This document shows, piece after piece, positions 25,660 through 34,847 of a DNA stretch of 64,000 bases. How positions within the stretch are numbered: the first letter of the stretch is position 1; each line of letters starts with the position of its first letter. The notes beneath the pieces were generated by a model. That model was not told the origin of the DNA. It did not search any database and saw nothing but the letters and a program-made list of their open reading frames with translations. The DNA lies in contig JACKEC010000016.1 of NCBI GenBank assembly GCA_020633195.1, positions 310,001 through 374,000 of the forward strand, given 5' to 3'. A program made the translations under genes and the position numbers. The DNA is from Sandaracinaceae bacterium. Lineage in GTDB: Bacteria > Myxococcota_A > Polyangia > Polyangiales > Sandaracinaceae.

Positions 25660-27213
25660 TCAGTTGCCCCTCGTGCTGCGCCGCGAGCGCCGACTGCTTC
25701 GGCTCTCTTCCTCTTCGCTCGCGTCCTGACCCTCGGGCAGGCACTGGATCTGACCCTCGATGCGGTAGGCCTGGCGGTCGTCGGCCGTCGCGGTGGTGCT
25801 GCCGAGCTCGATCTCCCGGAAGCACTGGAGCCGCGTCTCCTCGTCGCCGACCCGCCGGACGAGCCGGTGGTCGCGCAGCGCGCGGAGCACGACCTCGGTG
25901 TCGCTGACGCTCCCGACCGCGCCGCGGAGCGAGAACCGGCCCGTCTCCTCGCCGTCGCCGAGGTCGATCTGGAGCTGCCGGACGTCGTGCACGACCTCCT
26001 CCGGGATCGACGCGCTGATGGCGGCGAGCGCGTCGTACGCGTCGAACTCCGGCATCGGGTCGTCGCCGCGCGCGCCGCGCTCGAGGAGCCGGAGCGCCTG
26101 CGCGGGGCTCCGCGCCTCCGTGCCGAGGTACTCGTCGGTGACGTCGGCGAGCTCGTCCTGCAGCTGCGCGTGCCGCGCGTCGAGGACCGAGTAGCGCGCG
26201 TAGCTCGAGAAGATGAAGGCGCAGAGCACCACGACCGCGCAGACCGCGATCAGCGGGACGTGCCGCCGGATCGCGGTCGCCGTCTGCAGCGAGGCGAACT
26301 CGCCCTGGCGGGCGTCGAGGTGCTTGCCCCGCGCGAGCGCGCGCCCGGCGAGCGCCGCCGCGCGCGCGTAGGCGGGCCGCACGGCGTCGTCGGCGCCGGG
26401 CGCGGCGGGGAGCGGCAGCACGCGGACCTCGAAGCCGAACATCCGCGTGAGCCAGCCGTCGACGTCGTTGCGCGTCGCCATCGTCCCGCACACGAAGAAC
26501 CCGGCTGGCTCCCGGCCGCCCTCCATGCGGAACGCGGCGAGCGTCTGCCGGACCTCCCGCTCGAGCCGGCCCTGCTGGCCCTGGTCGAGGTCGAGGGTGC
26601 TGACGCTGAGGGTGCGGCCGAACGCGCAGTGGCCCGACTCCACGATGCAGACGTCGGTGCCCTCGTGGTGGATGTCGATCAGGCAGTAGGGGCCCGGCTG
26701 CGCCAGCTCGGGCACGAGCGGGATCAGGCCGTCGAGCGCCACCGAGCCGACCGCGACCTCGCGCGGGTCGACCCCCACCTCGCGCATCCCGTCGAGGTGC
26801 GCGGCGACCTTCGCCTTGGGCGCGACCGCCGCGAGCACGTGGACCATCCCGTCGCTCGCGCCGATCGGCTGGTGGTCGAGCACCGACTCCATCGGGTCGA
26901 AGGGGACCTGGCCCTCGAGCTCGAACGGGAGCAGGTCGCCGATCTTCTTCGCCGCCTTCGCGGGCAGCGACACCTTGCGGATCGAGACCTCCTCACCGCT
27001 GAGCTCGGTGATGATCTTGTCCGCCGGCTTCGCCAGCCGCGACAGGATCGCCTGCACCGCCTTGCGACGGTTCTCGGCGCGGCCCTCCTCGGTGTCGGCG
27101 GGCTCGATGTCGGCGGCCAGGTAGAGCTCGACCTCGGAGCGGCGCAGCGCGGTCTTCAGGAGCACCGCGCGCGCCGTCTTCGGGTCGACGTCGAGGCCGA
27201 GGATCGTGGCCAT
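25660..27213 (-). CDS. gspL: Type II secretion system protein GspL
   Basis: The product is 517 aa from ATG at 27213. The cytoplasmic half (about 1-330) has the actin-like fold of PilM/GspL, starting MATILGLDVDPKTARAVLL, with LPAKAAKKIGDLLPFELE and a YCLIDIHHEGTDVCIVESG core. A membrane helix (about 347-370) and a ferredoxin-like periplasmic domain with IPEEVVHDVRQL follow. A basic Ser/Arg tail ends it. GspL binds GspE in the cytoplasm and GspM in the membrane. ATG at 27213 was chosen because the upstream part of this open frame lies inside gspK. Confidence 0.85.
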   Translation of the reverse strand: MATILGLDVDPKTARAVLLKTALRRSEVELYLAADIEPADTEEGRAENRRKAVQAILSRLAKPADKIITELSGEEVSIRKVSLPAKAAKKIGDLLPFELEGQVPFDPMESVLDHQPIGASDGMVHVLAAVAPKAKVAAHLDGMREVGVDPREVAVGSVALDGLIPLVPELAQPGPYCLIDIHHEGTDVCIVESGHCAFGRTLSVSTLDLDQGQQGRLEREVRQTLAAFRMEGGREPAGFFVCGTMATRNDVDGWLTRMFGFEVRVLPLPAAPGADDAVRPAYARAAALAGRALARGKHLDARQGEFASLQTATAIRRHVPLIAVCAVVVLCAFIFSSYARYSVLDARHAQLQDELADVTDEYLGTEARSPAQALRLLERGARGDDPMPEFDAYDALAAISASIPEEVVHDVRQLQIDLGDGEETGRFSLRGAVGSVSDTEVVLRALRDHRLVRRVGDEETRLQCFREIELGSTTATADDRQAYRIEGQIQCLPEGQDASEEEESRSSRRSRRSTRGN

Positions 27214-27215
27214 GA

Positions 27216-28685
27216 CTAGTCCATCCTCCAGTAGTGAAAGATGCCCAGGGGCGGCATCTGGCCCGCGTTGGGCGGCGGGGGAGTCCAGGGGGTGTCGAAG
27301 TTCAGGACCGACCGGATGCGCACGCTCGTGCACCGCCCGGGGCCGCGCTCCTCCTCGGGCACCGTGTCGTCGCACGCGCCGACGCGGCCCGTGCTCTGCA
27401 CGAAGATGATCGCGGCGCTCGTCAGGAAGACTTGCGACATCTGCTGCGTCTGCTGCGGGTCGATGGTGACCGGGGCGGGGAGGATGCCCTCGCCGAGGCC
27501 GAGCCCCTCGAGCATCGGGCGCAGCGCCATGCCGGTGCCGCCGCCGCGCAGGAACTCCACGTAGTCGTTCACGTTGCTGAACCACGGGATCGGCGCGAGC
27601 GCGCGCGCGGTGTTGATCACCTGCAGGAACTTCGCGGCCTCCGCGGGGTTCGTGCAGAGCGGCTGCTGCGGGATGATCGAGCAGGTCCGCGCGAGGAGCA
27701 CCTCCGCGCGCGCCTCGTTGAGGTGGATCTTGCCCGAGCCGTACACGGTGATCGTGCGCGTCGTCGGGTCGTCCGGGTCGGGCTCGACGAAGGTCGCCCA
27801 GAAGTCGTCCCCGACGCCGCGGATCAGGCGCAGCTCCTCGAGCGAGTCGAAGGGCGCGTTGCGGACCTGATAGGGGTCGTCGAACGAGGCGTAGATGTTG
27901 TCTTCGGCGCCGCTGTTCGACTCCACGCGGGTCGCGCCCGGGTCGAAGACGGTCCGCTGCGTGTCGTAGTCCCACCAGTCGACGAGCGCGCTGATGATGT
28001 CGAGGCGCGTCGTGATCTGCCCGTCGCCGTCGCGCCGCTCGAAGAGCGGATCGAAGGGGCTCGGCGCCTGGTAGCCGCCGGTCATCGCGAAGACCTGCAT
28101 CGCGACGTTGAGGCGGCCCGGGTCGCCCGCGAGGTGCAGCGGGTTGTTGAGGTTGAGCTTGCTGTTCTCGGCGAACGAGACGATGTCGCAGGTCCCGCCC
28201 GTGTCCCCGAGCCCCGCCGCGGCGGAGAAGTCGATGCCGCTGTTGTCGCGGTCCGCCTGCGCCGCCTCGTAGTCGCAGAACGGCTGGAGGATCTCGTTGG
28301 CGAAGCTCCAGATGGGGAGCTGGGGCAGGCGCCGGCCGCCGAGCATCTGCTGGTAGACCGGCTGCACCGCCTGCCGGATCGCGGGCTCGTTCGCGATGAG
28401 CATCCGGGTGAGGTTCACCCCGCTGCGCGCCATGTACTCGGCGCGGAGCCGGTCCCGCTGCGTCGTCGCGAGCGCAAACGAAGTGGACGTGCTCTCGTGC
28501 ATGTCGGCGAGCACGATCGCGAGGAGGGTGATCGCGATGGTCGCGATCACGAGCGCGATGCCCTTCTCCCGACGCCGCGGGACGCGCTTCATCCCCCGCG
28601 CCGGCGGCGGCCGACGGTCGCGCGCCCTCGAGTCGGTCGAGCCGACGAAGGGGAAGAGCGCGAGCGGTCGGGAGGCGGTCGGCAT
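27216..28685 (-). CDS. gspK: Minor pseudopilin GspK
   Basis: The product is 489 aa from ATG at 28685, which overlaps the gspJ stop as TGATG; the added 31 residues keep GC-rich third positions. A later ATG at 28592 would give a standard 11-residue leader. The prepilin processing motif is RRREKG-IALVI, followed by a hydrophobic helix. As usual in GspK, the residue after the Gly is Ile and no Glu5 is present. The large globular domain (about 290 residues more than other pseudopilins) contains SAALVDWWD-type and LEELRLIRGVG motifs of the helical insert. GspK caps the pseudopilus with GspI and GspJ. Confidence 0.85.
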   Translation of the reverse strand: MPTASRPLALFPFVGSTDSRARDRRPPPARGMKRVPRRREKGIALVIATIAITLLAIVLADMHESTSTSFALATTQRDRLRAEYMARSGVNLTRMLIANEPAIRQAVQPVYQQMLGGRRLPQLPIWSFANEILQPFCDYEAAQADRDNSGIDFSAAAGLGDTGGTCDIVSFAENSKLNLNNPLHLAGDPGRLNVAMQVFAMTGGYQAPSPFDPLFERRDGDGQITTRLDIISALVDWWDYDTQRTVFDPGATRVESNSGAEDNIYASFDDPYQVRNAPFDSLEELRLIRGVGDDFWATFVEPDPDDPTTRTITVYGSGKIHLNEARAEVLLARTCSIIPQQPLCTNPAEAAKFLQVINTARALAPIPWFSNVNDYVEFLRGGGTGMALRPMLEGLGLGEGILPAPVTIDPQQTQQMSQVFLTSAAIIFVQSTGRVGACDDTVPEEERGPGRCTSVRIRSVLNFDTPWTPPPPNAGQMPPLGIFHYWRMD

Positions 28686-29383
28686 CAGTTCGTGTTGTAG
28701 ACGGCGTGGTTGAGGCCCCACGTGATCATCGGCGTGGCGCGGGTGACGAAGGTGCGGCGGTCGTGGTCGGCGTGCTCGTCGCGCACCGTCAGCGAGATCT
28801 TCACCTGCACGGGGAGGCGGTTCGGCTGGTGGGTGACCTCGCGGGTGTCCCACGTCTCGGTCCACTCGCCGGTCGCGGCGTCGAGGTACTCCATCTCGAG
28901 GTCGAGCACGTCCTCGACGAGGATCTGCAGCGCGCCGCCCGTCTGCGGGTCGTCGTCGATCCGGTTCTGCTCGCGCCGCACCAGCACCAGCCGCGAGTGG
29001 TCGTCGGGGTGCTCGGTGATGAAGTAGGACAGCTCGTTCTGGTCGGACTCGTGCGCGTCTCGGTAGAGGCGCCGGTGGCTGAAGCTCGTGAAGTCGAGGC
29101 GATGGCCGCGGCCGCTGCGCCCGCCGATGAAGCACGTGTTCATCGTCTGCAGGGTGGGGCTCGGGTTCACGTGGATGGACACGTAGGCCATCGAGATCTC
29201 GGAGACCATCCGCTCGAGCGCGACGCGGATCACGTGGGCGCGGTCCGTCTGGTCCTCGATGAAGCGCCGGTTGCGCATCGTCTGGGCGAACGCGCTGAAC
29301 GTGACGGTGGCGATGACGGCGAGGATGGTCACGGCGACCATCACCTCGATCAGGGTCATCCCGCGCTTGCCGTTGCCCCTCAT
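28685..29383 (-). CDS. gspJ: Minor pseudopilin GspJ
   Basis: The product is 232 aa with prepilin leader MRGNGKRG-MTLIEVMVAV (cleavage after Gly8, Glu5 present) and a beta-rich C-terminal domain containing YFITEHPDDHSRLVLVRRE and LEMEYLDAATGEW, as in GspJ. It forms part of the pseudopilus tip complex. It begins 4 bases after the gspI stop codon and its stop overlaps the gspK start by one base. Confidence 0.85.
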   Translation of the reverse strand: MRGNGKRGMTLIEVMVAVTILAVIATVTFSAFAQTMRNRRFIEDQTDRAHVIRVALERMVSEISMAYVSIHVNPSPTLQTMNTCFIGGRSGRGHRLDFTSFSHRRLYRDAHESDQNELSYFITEHPDDHSRLVLVRREQNRIDDDPQTGGALQILVEDVLDLEMEYLDAATGEWTETWDTREVTHQPNRLPVQVKISLTVRDEHADHDRRTFVTRATPMITWGLNHAVYNTN

Positions 29384-29387
29384 GACG

Positions 29388-30077
29388 TCACCGGACCTGC
29401 TGGGTGGGTGAGGGGAGGCGGACGGAGGGAACGCCCGGGACGGAGGGCGCGCCGGGGGTGCCCGGGGCGCCCGTCACTGGCGCGTCGGGGTCGACGGTCT
29501 GCGCCGGGTTCGAGACGATGTACTGCACCACGTCGAAGGTCTGCTCGGACTGGCCCTCGCTCCAGAAGACGCTGACGGTCGCGCGCCGGACCTGGTCCTC
29601 GATGGCGGGGCGGATCACGGGCCACGCGAACTGCACGGCGTAGCTGCCGATCGCGTCACCCCCGGCCGCGCCGGAGAGCGCGTTCTCGAGGTCCGCGCCG
29701 CCGGTGGAGTCGGCCGAGTGATCGCCGCCGAGGCCGAGCGGGTCACCGTCCTCTTCGCCGCCGAGGTCGACCGCGTCGGGGAGCTCCACGCGCTCGACCC
29801 GCCACTCGCAGCGGAAGCCGGGCATCTCGCCGCCCTCGCAACACTCGTCCTCGCCGTCGGCGTCGACGGCGGGGAAGCCCTCGACCGCCATCTCCTCCTC
29901 GATCTCGCCCATCTTGCAGCGCGCGAGGAGCGTCGCGGTGGTCATGTGCGTCGCGCGCGCGCCCGTCCGGACGGCGCCGGCCTCGCTCGACAGGATCGCG
30001 GTCATCGCGATGCCGAGGATCGCGACCGCGACGGTCACCTCGAGCAGGGTGAAGCCCCTGAAGATGCGCCGACTCAT
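29388..30077 (-). CDS. gspI: Minor pseudopilin GspI
   Basis: The product is 229 aa from ATG at 30077 (ATGA overlap with gspH). The leader is MSRRIFRG-FTLLEVTVAV with Phe1 and Glu5. The globular part is longer than E. coli GspI because of an acidic insertion with a CC pair (DGEDECCEGG) and a Gly/Asp stretch (about 70-130). A Pro/Gly/Ala tail (TGAPGTPGAPSVPGVPS) ends it. GspI initiates the tip complex of the pseudopilus. Confidence 0.82.
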   Translation of the reverse strand: MSRRIFRGFTLLEVTVAVAILGIAMTAILSSEAGAVRTGARATHMTTATLLARCKMGEIEEEMAVEGFPAVDADGEDECCEGGEMPGFRCEWRVERVELPDAVDLGGEEDGDPLGLGGDHSADSTGGADLENALSGAAGGDAIGSYAVQFAWPVIRPAIEDQVRRATVSVFWSEGQSEQTFDVVQYIVSNPAQTVDPDAPVTGAPGTPGAPSVPGVPSVRLPSPTQQVR

Positions 30078-30793
30078 CGCTCCACCTCCGAGCGCTGGCG
30101 GCCGTGGCCGTCGTCGAGGAGCTGCTCGGGCTCGTAGGCGTGGTCGTAGACGGTGCCCCGGCCCGTGAGCGGGTGGATCTCGACGGAGAAGACGCGGTCG
30201 TTCGCGTCGCTGACCCAGACCACCGCGTTCTCGGTCTGGCCACCCGGGAAGAAGTAGATCGCGGCGTGGCCTTCCTCCACGGGCTCGGGCTCGTGGGGGA
30301 CGATCACCCGGACCACCCGGATCCCGTTCGGGAGCTCGCGGGTGCGGAAGCGGTTGCCCTCGATCGCGCTGAACGGCGAGGCGCCGAACGTCGGGTGCAG
30401 CGTGTTCGAGAGGCGCGCCTCGGCGGCCGCCCACGGGTCGACGACGGTGCCGTCCTCACCCTCCTCGAGCTGCGCCCGCGTCGCGTCGTCGGTCCGCGTG
30501 AGCGTGACCCGGCCGTGCGCCTCCTCGAACGCCATCGTGCTCTGGTCCGCGTCGAGATCGAAGACGAGCCGGACGGTGGTCCCCTCCGCGATCGAGCGCC
30601 CATACGCGCCGCGCGACGCGGCGTTGATCGTCATGCACGCCGACCGCAGGTTCGCCTGGGTGACCGCCCCGAGCCCGTACACCGCCGCCGTCGAGGCCAG
30701 CGCGATGATCAGGATGACCACCATGATCTCGATGAGCGTCATCCCGGCGCGGGCGCGCCGCGATCGAGCCGAGCCATGTCGCGAGGAGGTCAT
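30074..30793 (-). CDS. gspH: Minor pseudopilin GspH
   Basis: The product is 239 aa. Its long basic leader (MTSSRHGSARSRRARAG, cut before MTLIEIMVV, Glu5 present) is followed by a hydrophobic helix and a beta-rich GspH-type domain with VRLVFDLDADQSTMAFEE and AAIYFFPGGQTENAVVWV, the terminal strand pair of GspH. Length is above the E. coli average (about 170) because of an acidic central loop. It lies 13 bases after gspG and overlaps gspI. Confidence 0.82.
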   Translation of the reverse strand: MTSSRHGSARSRRARAGMTLIEIMVVILIIALASTAAVYGLGAVTQANLRSACMTINAASRGAYGRSIAEGTTVRLVFDLDADQSTMAFEEAHGRVTLTRTDDATRAQLEEGEDGTVVDPWAAAEARLSNTLHPTFGASPFSAIEGNRFRTRELPNGIRVVRVIVPHEPEPVEEGHAAIYFFPGGQTENAVVWVSDANDRVFSVEIHPLTGRGTVYDHAYEPEQLLDDGHGRQRSEVER

Positions 30794-30806
30794 CGGGCGG
30801 AGGCGA

Positions 30807-31235
30807 CTAGTTCGCGCCCTCCTCGAGGATGTTCTCGCCGTCGAACCGATCGCTGACCACGGTCACGTCGCCGCGCTCGCAGCGGATCGTGTAGTCGTTG
30901 CCCCAGCCGTCGGTCGTGTCGGTGCCGTCCTGCAGGTAGCCCTCCTCGAGGAGGTCGTCGACGCTCGGGCAGTCCGAGCCGGGCGACTGCGCCACGTACA
31001 GCGTCGCCGCGCTCCGGATGGTCGCGGCGCGCGTGCGGGTGGTGTCCTCCTTGGCGCTCTCGAGCTGCGGCAGGACGGCCACGGCCACGCCGGTCGCGAT
31101 CAGCGCCATGATGATGACGACGATCATGATCTCGACGAGGGTCATGCCCTCCTGGCTCCGGGGTCGACGCCAGCGGCTCGCGCGGCGCAGGCGGCGCAAC
31201 GGGGTTTGCTTCTTCTCTTCGGTTCGCTCGTTCAT
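30807..31235 (-). CDS. gspG: Pseudopilin GspG with classical prepilin leader
   Basis: The product is 142 aa with an unusually long basic leader (about 30 residues, many Arg), cut before MTLVEIMIVVIIM with Glu5 present. The C-terminal domain is short and shows only a partial GspG pattern (CPSVDDLLEEGYL and DGWGNDYTI), without the usual calcium-site residues and with a Cys pair instead. Together with the gene upstream it seems to share the GspG features between two proteins. It lies 16 bases after the second GspG-like gene. Confidence 0.8.
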   Translation of the reverse strand: MNERTEEKKQTPLRRLRRASRWRRPRSQEGMTLVEIMIVVIIMALIATGVAVAVLPQLESAKEDTTRTRAATIRSAATLYVAQSPGSDCPSVDDLLEEGYLQDGTDTTDGWGNDYTIRCERGDVTVVSDRFDGENILEEGAN

Positions 31236-31251
31236 GGGTTGCCTCGCTCTG

Positions 31252-31680
31252 TCAGCGTAGATTGTCGTCCTCGAGGTAGGAGCCGCTCGGGCCCGCGGAG
31301 ACCACGTCGGCGCCGTCCGGGTCGTAGCGGCCGGGGCATCGGACCCAGAACGCTCGCCCCCATCCGTCGACGGGGATGTGCCTGAGGTAGCGGCGCCCGC
31401 TCCGCGGGGGGTGCAAGAGCTCGTGCAGGCTCTGCGGGCAGCGCCCCAGGTCCGCTCGGAACGCTCCCACCGCGCGCTTGATTTCCGAGATCGCCGCGCG
31501 GGTCTCCCGCTCGCGCTGCCGCTGGTCGGCCGAGCTCGCGATCATCGCCAGCGCGCCCACGATCGCCAGGACCCCCAGCGCCAGCCGCCAGCGCCGGCCC
31601 GAGACCAACCCCCGGAGCCACGTGCCCCGCCGCTCCCAGGGGAGGGCGATCGAGGGCCCTCGGCGCCGTCTCGTGGCCAT
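31252..31680 (-). CDS. Second GspG-like protein without prepilin leader
   Basis: The product is 142 aa. The C-terminal half is a clear GspG domain: ISEIKRAVGAFRADLGRCP, SLHELL, YLRHIPVDGWGRAFWV and then PDGADVVSAGPSGSYLEDD, which carries the Asp/Ser positions of the calcium site. The N-terminus has a membrane helix (about 31-50) but no Gly-Met/Phe-xxxx-Glu processing motif, so it should not be cleaved by the prepilin peptidase. It sits between gspF and gspG in the operon with 3 bases to gspF. It may be an inner-membrane accessory or a diverged copy. Confidence 0.65.
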   Translation of the reverse strand: MATRRRRGPSIALPWERRGTWLRGLVSGRRWRLALGVLAIVGALAMIASSADQRQRERETRAAISEIKRAVGAFRADLGRCPQSLHELLHPPRSGRRYLRHIPVDGWGRAFWVRCPGRYDPDGADVVSAGPSGSYLEDDNLR

Positions 31681-31683
31681 GCA

Positions 31684-32913
31684 TCAACTCCCCGCCACGA
31701 ACTCGTTGATGCGCATCAGCGGCATGAGAATGGGGAAGATCACGCAGATCACGATCCCCGCGAGGACGAGGATCATCACCGGGTTGAGGAGGGCGGTCAT
31801 CACGTTGACCTGGTTGTCGACCTGCTGGTCGTAGCTGTCGGCGACGTTCTCGAGCATCTCCTCGAGCTGCCCCGAGCGCTCGCCGACGGCGATCATGTGC
31901 GTGACGATCGGCGGCAGGCGGCCCGAGCGCTTGAGCGGCTCGGCGATGCTCTCGCCCTCGCGGATGGAGTTGCGCGCGTCCTCGATGACCCGCATCAGCT
32001 CGACGTTGCCGAGCACGTTGCGCGTGATCTCGAGCGCGTTGAGGAGCGCCACGCCGCTCGTGAGGAGCGTCGCCAGGGTCCGCGCGAAGCGCGCGACCGA
32101 CGCCATCAGGTTGAGCTTCCCGAACACCGGGACGTCGATCATGAACGCGTCCCAGCGGGCGCGGCCCTTCTCCGTGTTGCGCCAGCGGTGGAACCCGTAG
32201 CCGCCGCCGATGATGAGCAGCGCCATCGCCCACCAGTAGCTGGTGAAGAAGTCGCTCGTGCCGATGAGCGCGCGCGTGTACCAGGGCAGCGCCTGCTCGA
32301 ACGACTCGAAGATGGCCGTCACCTTCGGGACGACGACGGTCATCATCACGGTGAGGGTGATGAACGTCACCGCGAGCAGGACGACCGGGTAGACGAGCGC
32401 CCCCGTCACCTTGTTTTGCAGCTTCGACTCGTTCTCGAGGAAGCCGGCGAGGCGCGACAGCACGAGCTCGAGCGTGCCCGACGCCTCGCCCGCCTCGACC
32501 ATGTGGACGTAGAGGTTCTTGAAGATGGTCGGATGCTTGGCGAGCGAGTCGTGGAAGCTGTTGCCCTCGTTGACGCTGTCGCGCGCCTGCGTGAGGGCCG
32601 CCTTCAGCTCCGGGTTCTCCATCTGATCGACGAGCGCGCTGAGCGACTCGACGAGCGGCACGCCGCTCTTCAGGAGCGTCGCGAGCTGCTTGGTCGCGAG
32701 CGCGAGCTGCAGCGGCGACACGCGCCGGAAGTACTTGCCGAAGTCGACGTCGCGCGCCTTCTTCACGCGCGCCTGGGCCTCCTCGAGCATCTGCGTGACG
32801 AAGATGCCCTCGCGCCGGAGCATCGCGCGCAGGGCCTTCTGGTTGTCCGCGTCGCGCGTGCCCTTCACCTCCTTGCCGGAGGTCGTGATCCCGCGCCATT
32901 CGTAGACGGCCAC
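31684..32913 (-). CDS. gspF: Type II secretion platform protein GspF
   Basis: The product is 409 aa from GTG at 32913, 2 bases after the gspE stop. It has two related T2SSF domains (about 70-195 and 273-398). The first contains LATLLKSGVPLVESLSALV and the second LATLLTSGVALLNALEITR, and between and after them lie three membrane helices (about 170-195, 220-245, 375-400). Length matches the family (about 400). GspF is the central polytopic protein through which GspE is thought to drive pseudopilus assembly. Confidence 0.92.
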   Translation of the reverse strand: MAVYEWRGITTSGKEVKGTRDADNQKALRAMLRREGIFVTQMLEEAQARVKKARDVDFGKYFRRVSPLQLALATKQLATLLKSGVPLVESLSALVDQMENPELKAALTQARDSVNEGNSFHDSLAKHPTIFKNLYVHMVEAGEASGTLELVLSRLAGFLENESKLQNKVTGALVYPVVLLAVTFITLTVMMTVVVPKVTAIFESFEQALPWYTRALIGTSDFFTSYWWAMALLIIGGGYGFHRWRNTEKGRARWDAFMIDVPVFGKLNLMASVARFARTLATLLTSGVALLNALEITRNVLGNVELMRVIEDARNSIREGESIAEPLKRSGRLPPIVTHMIAVGERSGQLEEMLENVADSYDQQVDNQVNVMTALLNPVMILVLAGIVICVIFPILMPLMRINEFVAGS

Positions 32914-32915
32914 GG

Positions 32916-34841
32916 CTACTCGAGCTCCGCCGCTTGGGTGGCCGCGAGGACCTCCTCGAGGCTCGTGGTGCCCGAGAGCACGAGGCGCGAGCCGTCGTCG
33001 CGCAGGGTGCGCATCCCGCCGTGGATGGCGGTCCGCGCGATCGTGGCCGCGTCGGCCTGGTTCAGGATGTCGCGCCGCACCGCCTCGTCGACGATGAGCA
33101 TCTCCGAGATCGCGACCCGGCCCTTGTAGCCGGTCTGCGCGCACTCGTCGCAGCCGATGGGGCGGTAGAGGACCGCGCGCGAGAGCTCGGACGGGAACCC
33201 GCGCGGGACGTCGAGGTCATCCTCGACGGCGACCATGCGGGTCGGCTCGGACTCGATCTCGTCGACCTCGAGCGCGCTCAGCTCCTCGGCGGTGAGGAAG
33301 CCGAGCGGCTCCACGCTCTGCCGCTCGCGCACCGGCGGCTCGCTCGCGGGGCCGCCCTGCGCGAGGCCGTCGTGCACCTCGCCGCGGAACGCCTGCACGC
33401 CCGGGCCGCGGAGCATCTTGAAGCGCTCCTCGTCGATGCCGAGCGAGCGGAGGTCCTGCGCGCTCGGCCGGTAGGGCTGCCGGCAGTAGTTGCAGAGCTT
33501 GCGCACGAGCCGCTGGGCGATGACGCCGAGCACGCTCGACGAGATCAGGAACGGCTGCACCTCCATCTCGACGAGCCGCGTCACCGCGCCGGCGGCGTCG
33601 TTGGTGTGCAGCGTCGAGAGCACGAGGTGACCGGTGAGCGACGCGTGGATCGCGATCTCGGCGGTCTCGTGATCGCGGATCTCGCCGACCATGATCACGT
33701 CCGGGTCCTGGCGCAGGAAGGAGCGCAGCGCGGAGGCGAACGTGAGCCCGATCTTCGGGTGAATCTGGAGCTGCCCGACGCCGGGGATGTCGTACTCGAC
33801 CGGGTCTTCGGCGGTCAGGATGTTGAGCTCGGGGGAGTTGATGCGCCTCAGACACGCGGACAGCGTGGTCGTCTTCCCGGAGCCGGTCGGGCCGGTGACG
33901 AGGAGGATGCCGTTGGGGCGCGTGATCAGGTGATGCAGCGTCTCGAGCCGCGCGCCCTCGAAGCCGAGGTCGGTCAGGTTGAGGACCGTCTTCTCCTTGT
34001 CGAGGAGACGCATGACGATGCGCTCGCCGCGCGCGGTCGGGATGGTGCTGACGCGGACGTCGATGAGGCGGCCCTGGATCTTCTTCGTGATGCGGCCGTC
34101 CTGCGGCAGCCGCTTCTCGGCGATGTTGAGGCCGGCCTCGATCTTCACGCGGCTGACGATCGCCGCGTGCACGCTCTTGGGCGCCGTCTTGACGGGGAAG
34201 AGCTTGCCGTCGATCCGGTTGCGGACGATGACCTCGCGCTCGCCGGGCTCGATGTGGATGTCGGACGCGGCCGCGCGCGACGCGTTGTAGAAGAGGTTGT
34301 TGACCCAGCGGATGACCGGCGCCTCGTCGGTCGCGTCGAGGAGGTCCTGGATCTCGTCGACCTCTTCGGCGACGTCCTGCCCGATCTCGCCGTCGGCCTT
34401 GCGCTGGTAGACGCTGTTGATCGCGTCTTCGATCTTCTCGCTCGGCGCCGCGACGGGCTCGACGCGCTTGCCGAGGAGCGCGCGCAGATCGTCGAGGGGC
34501 CCCGGATCGAGCGGGTTGGAGATCGCGACCCGGACGAAGGGCCCCTCGTCCACGAGCGGCACGAGGCAGTGCGTCCGCGCGAACCCGATCGGGACCGCGT
34601 CGATCAGCTCGGGGGCGACGTCGTCCGGCTTGATCTCCTCCTCGAGGAACGGGATCCCGACCTCGGCGGCGAGCGCCCGGACGACCTTCTCCTCCTCGGT
34701 CTCGCGCGTGGCGAAGACGACGTCGAGCAGCGCCGCGTCCTTCTCGACCGCGGTCTGGAGCAGCTCCTCCATCCGGTCGGCGGCGAGGGCCCCTCGCCGG
34801 ACCAGGATCTCTCCCACGTAACGCTGCTGCTCGAGGATCAT
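32916..34841 (-). CDS. gspE: Type II secretion ATPase GspE with extended zinc module
   Basis: The product is 641 aa. N-terminal GspE-N domains occupy about 1-160. The ATPase core has Walker A GPTGSGKT (317-324), the Asp box (TAEDPVEY), Walker B DVIMVGEIRD (381-390) and the His box (STLHTNDA). The tetracysteine zinc site is split: Cys450/Cys453 and Cys564/Cys567 are 110 residues apart, against about 30 in EpsE, because of an acidic, low-complexity insertion. Apart from this, the protein is complete and should power secretion. It starts 6 bases after the gspD stop, and gspF follows after 2 bases. Confidence 0.92.
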   Translation of the reverse strand: MILEQQRYVGEILVRRGALAADRMEELLQTAVEKDAALLDVVFATRETEEEKVVRALAAEVGIPFLEEEIKPDDVAPELIDAVPIGFARTHCLVPLVDEGPFVRVAISNPLDPGPLDDLRALLGKRVEPVAAPSEKIEDAINSVYQRKADGEIGQDVAEEVDEIQDLLDATDEAPVIRWVNNLFYNASRAAASDIHIEPGEREVIVRNRIDGKLFPVKTAPKSVHAAIVSRVKIEAGLNIAEKRLPQDGRITKKIQGRLIDVRVSTIPTARGERIVMRLLDKEKTVLNLTDLGFEGARLETLHHLITRPNGILLVTGPTGSGKTTTLSACLRRINSPELNILTAEDPVEYDIPGVGQLQIHPKIGLTFASALRSFLRQDPDVIMVGEIRDHETAEIAIHASLTGHLVLSTLHTNDAAGAVTRLVEMEVQPFLISSSVLGVIAQRLVRKLCNYCRQPYRPSAQDLRSLGIDEERFKMLRGPGVQAFRGEVHDGLAQGGPASEPPVRERQSVEPLGFLTAEELSALEVDEIESEPTRMVAVEDDLDVPRGFPSELSRAVLYRPIGCDECAQTGYKGRVAISEMLIVDEAVRRDILNQADAATIARTAIHGGMRTLRDDGSRLVLSGTTSLEEVLAATQAAELE

Positions 34842-34847
34842 GCGTGA

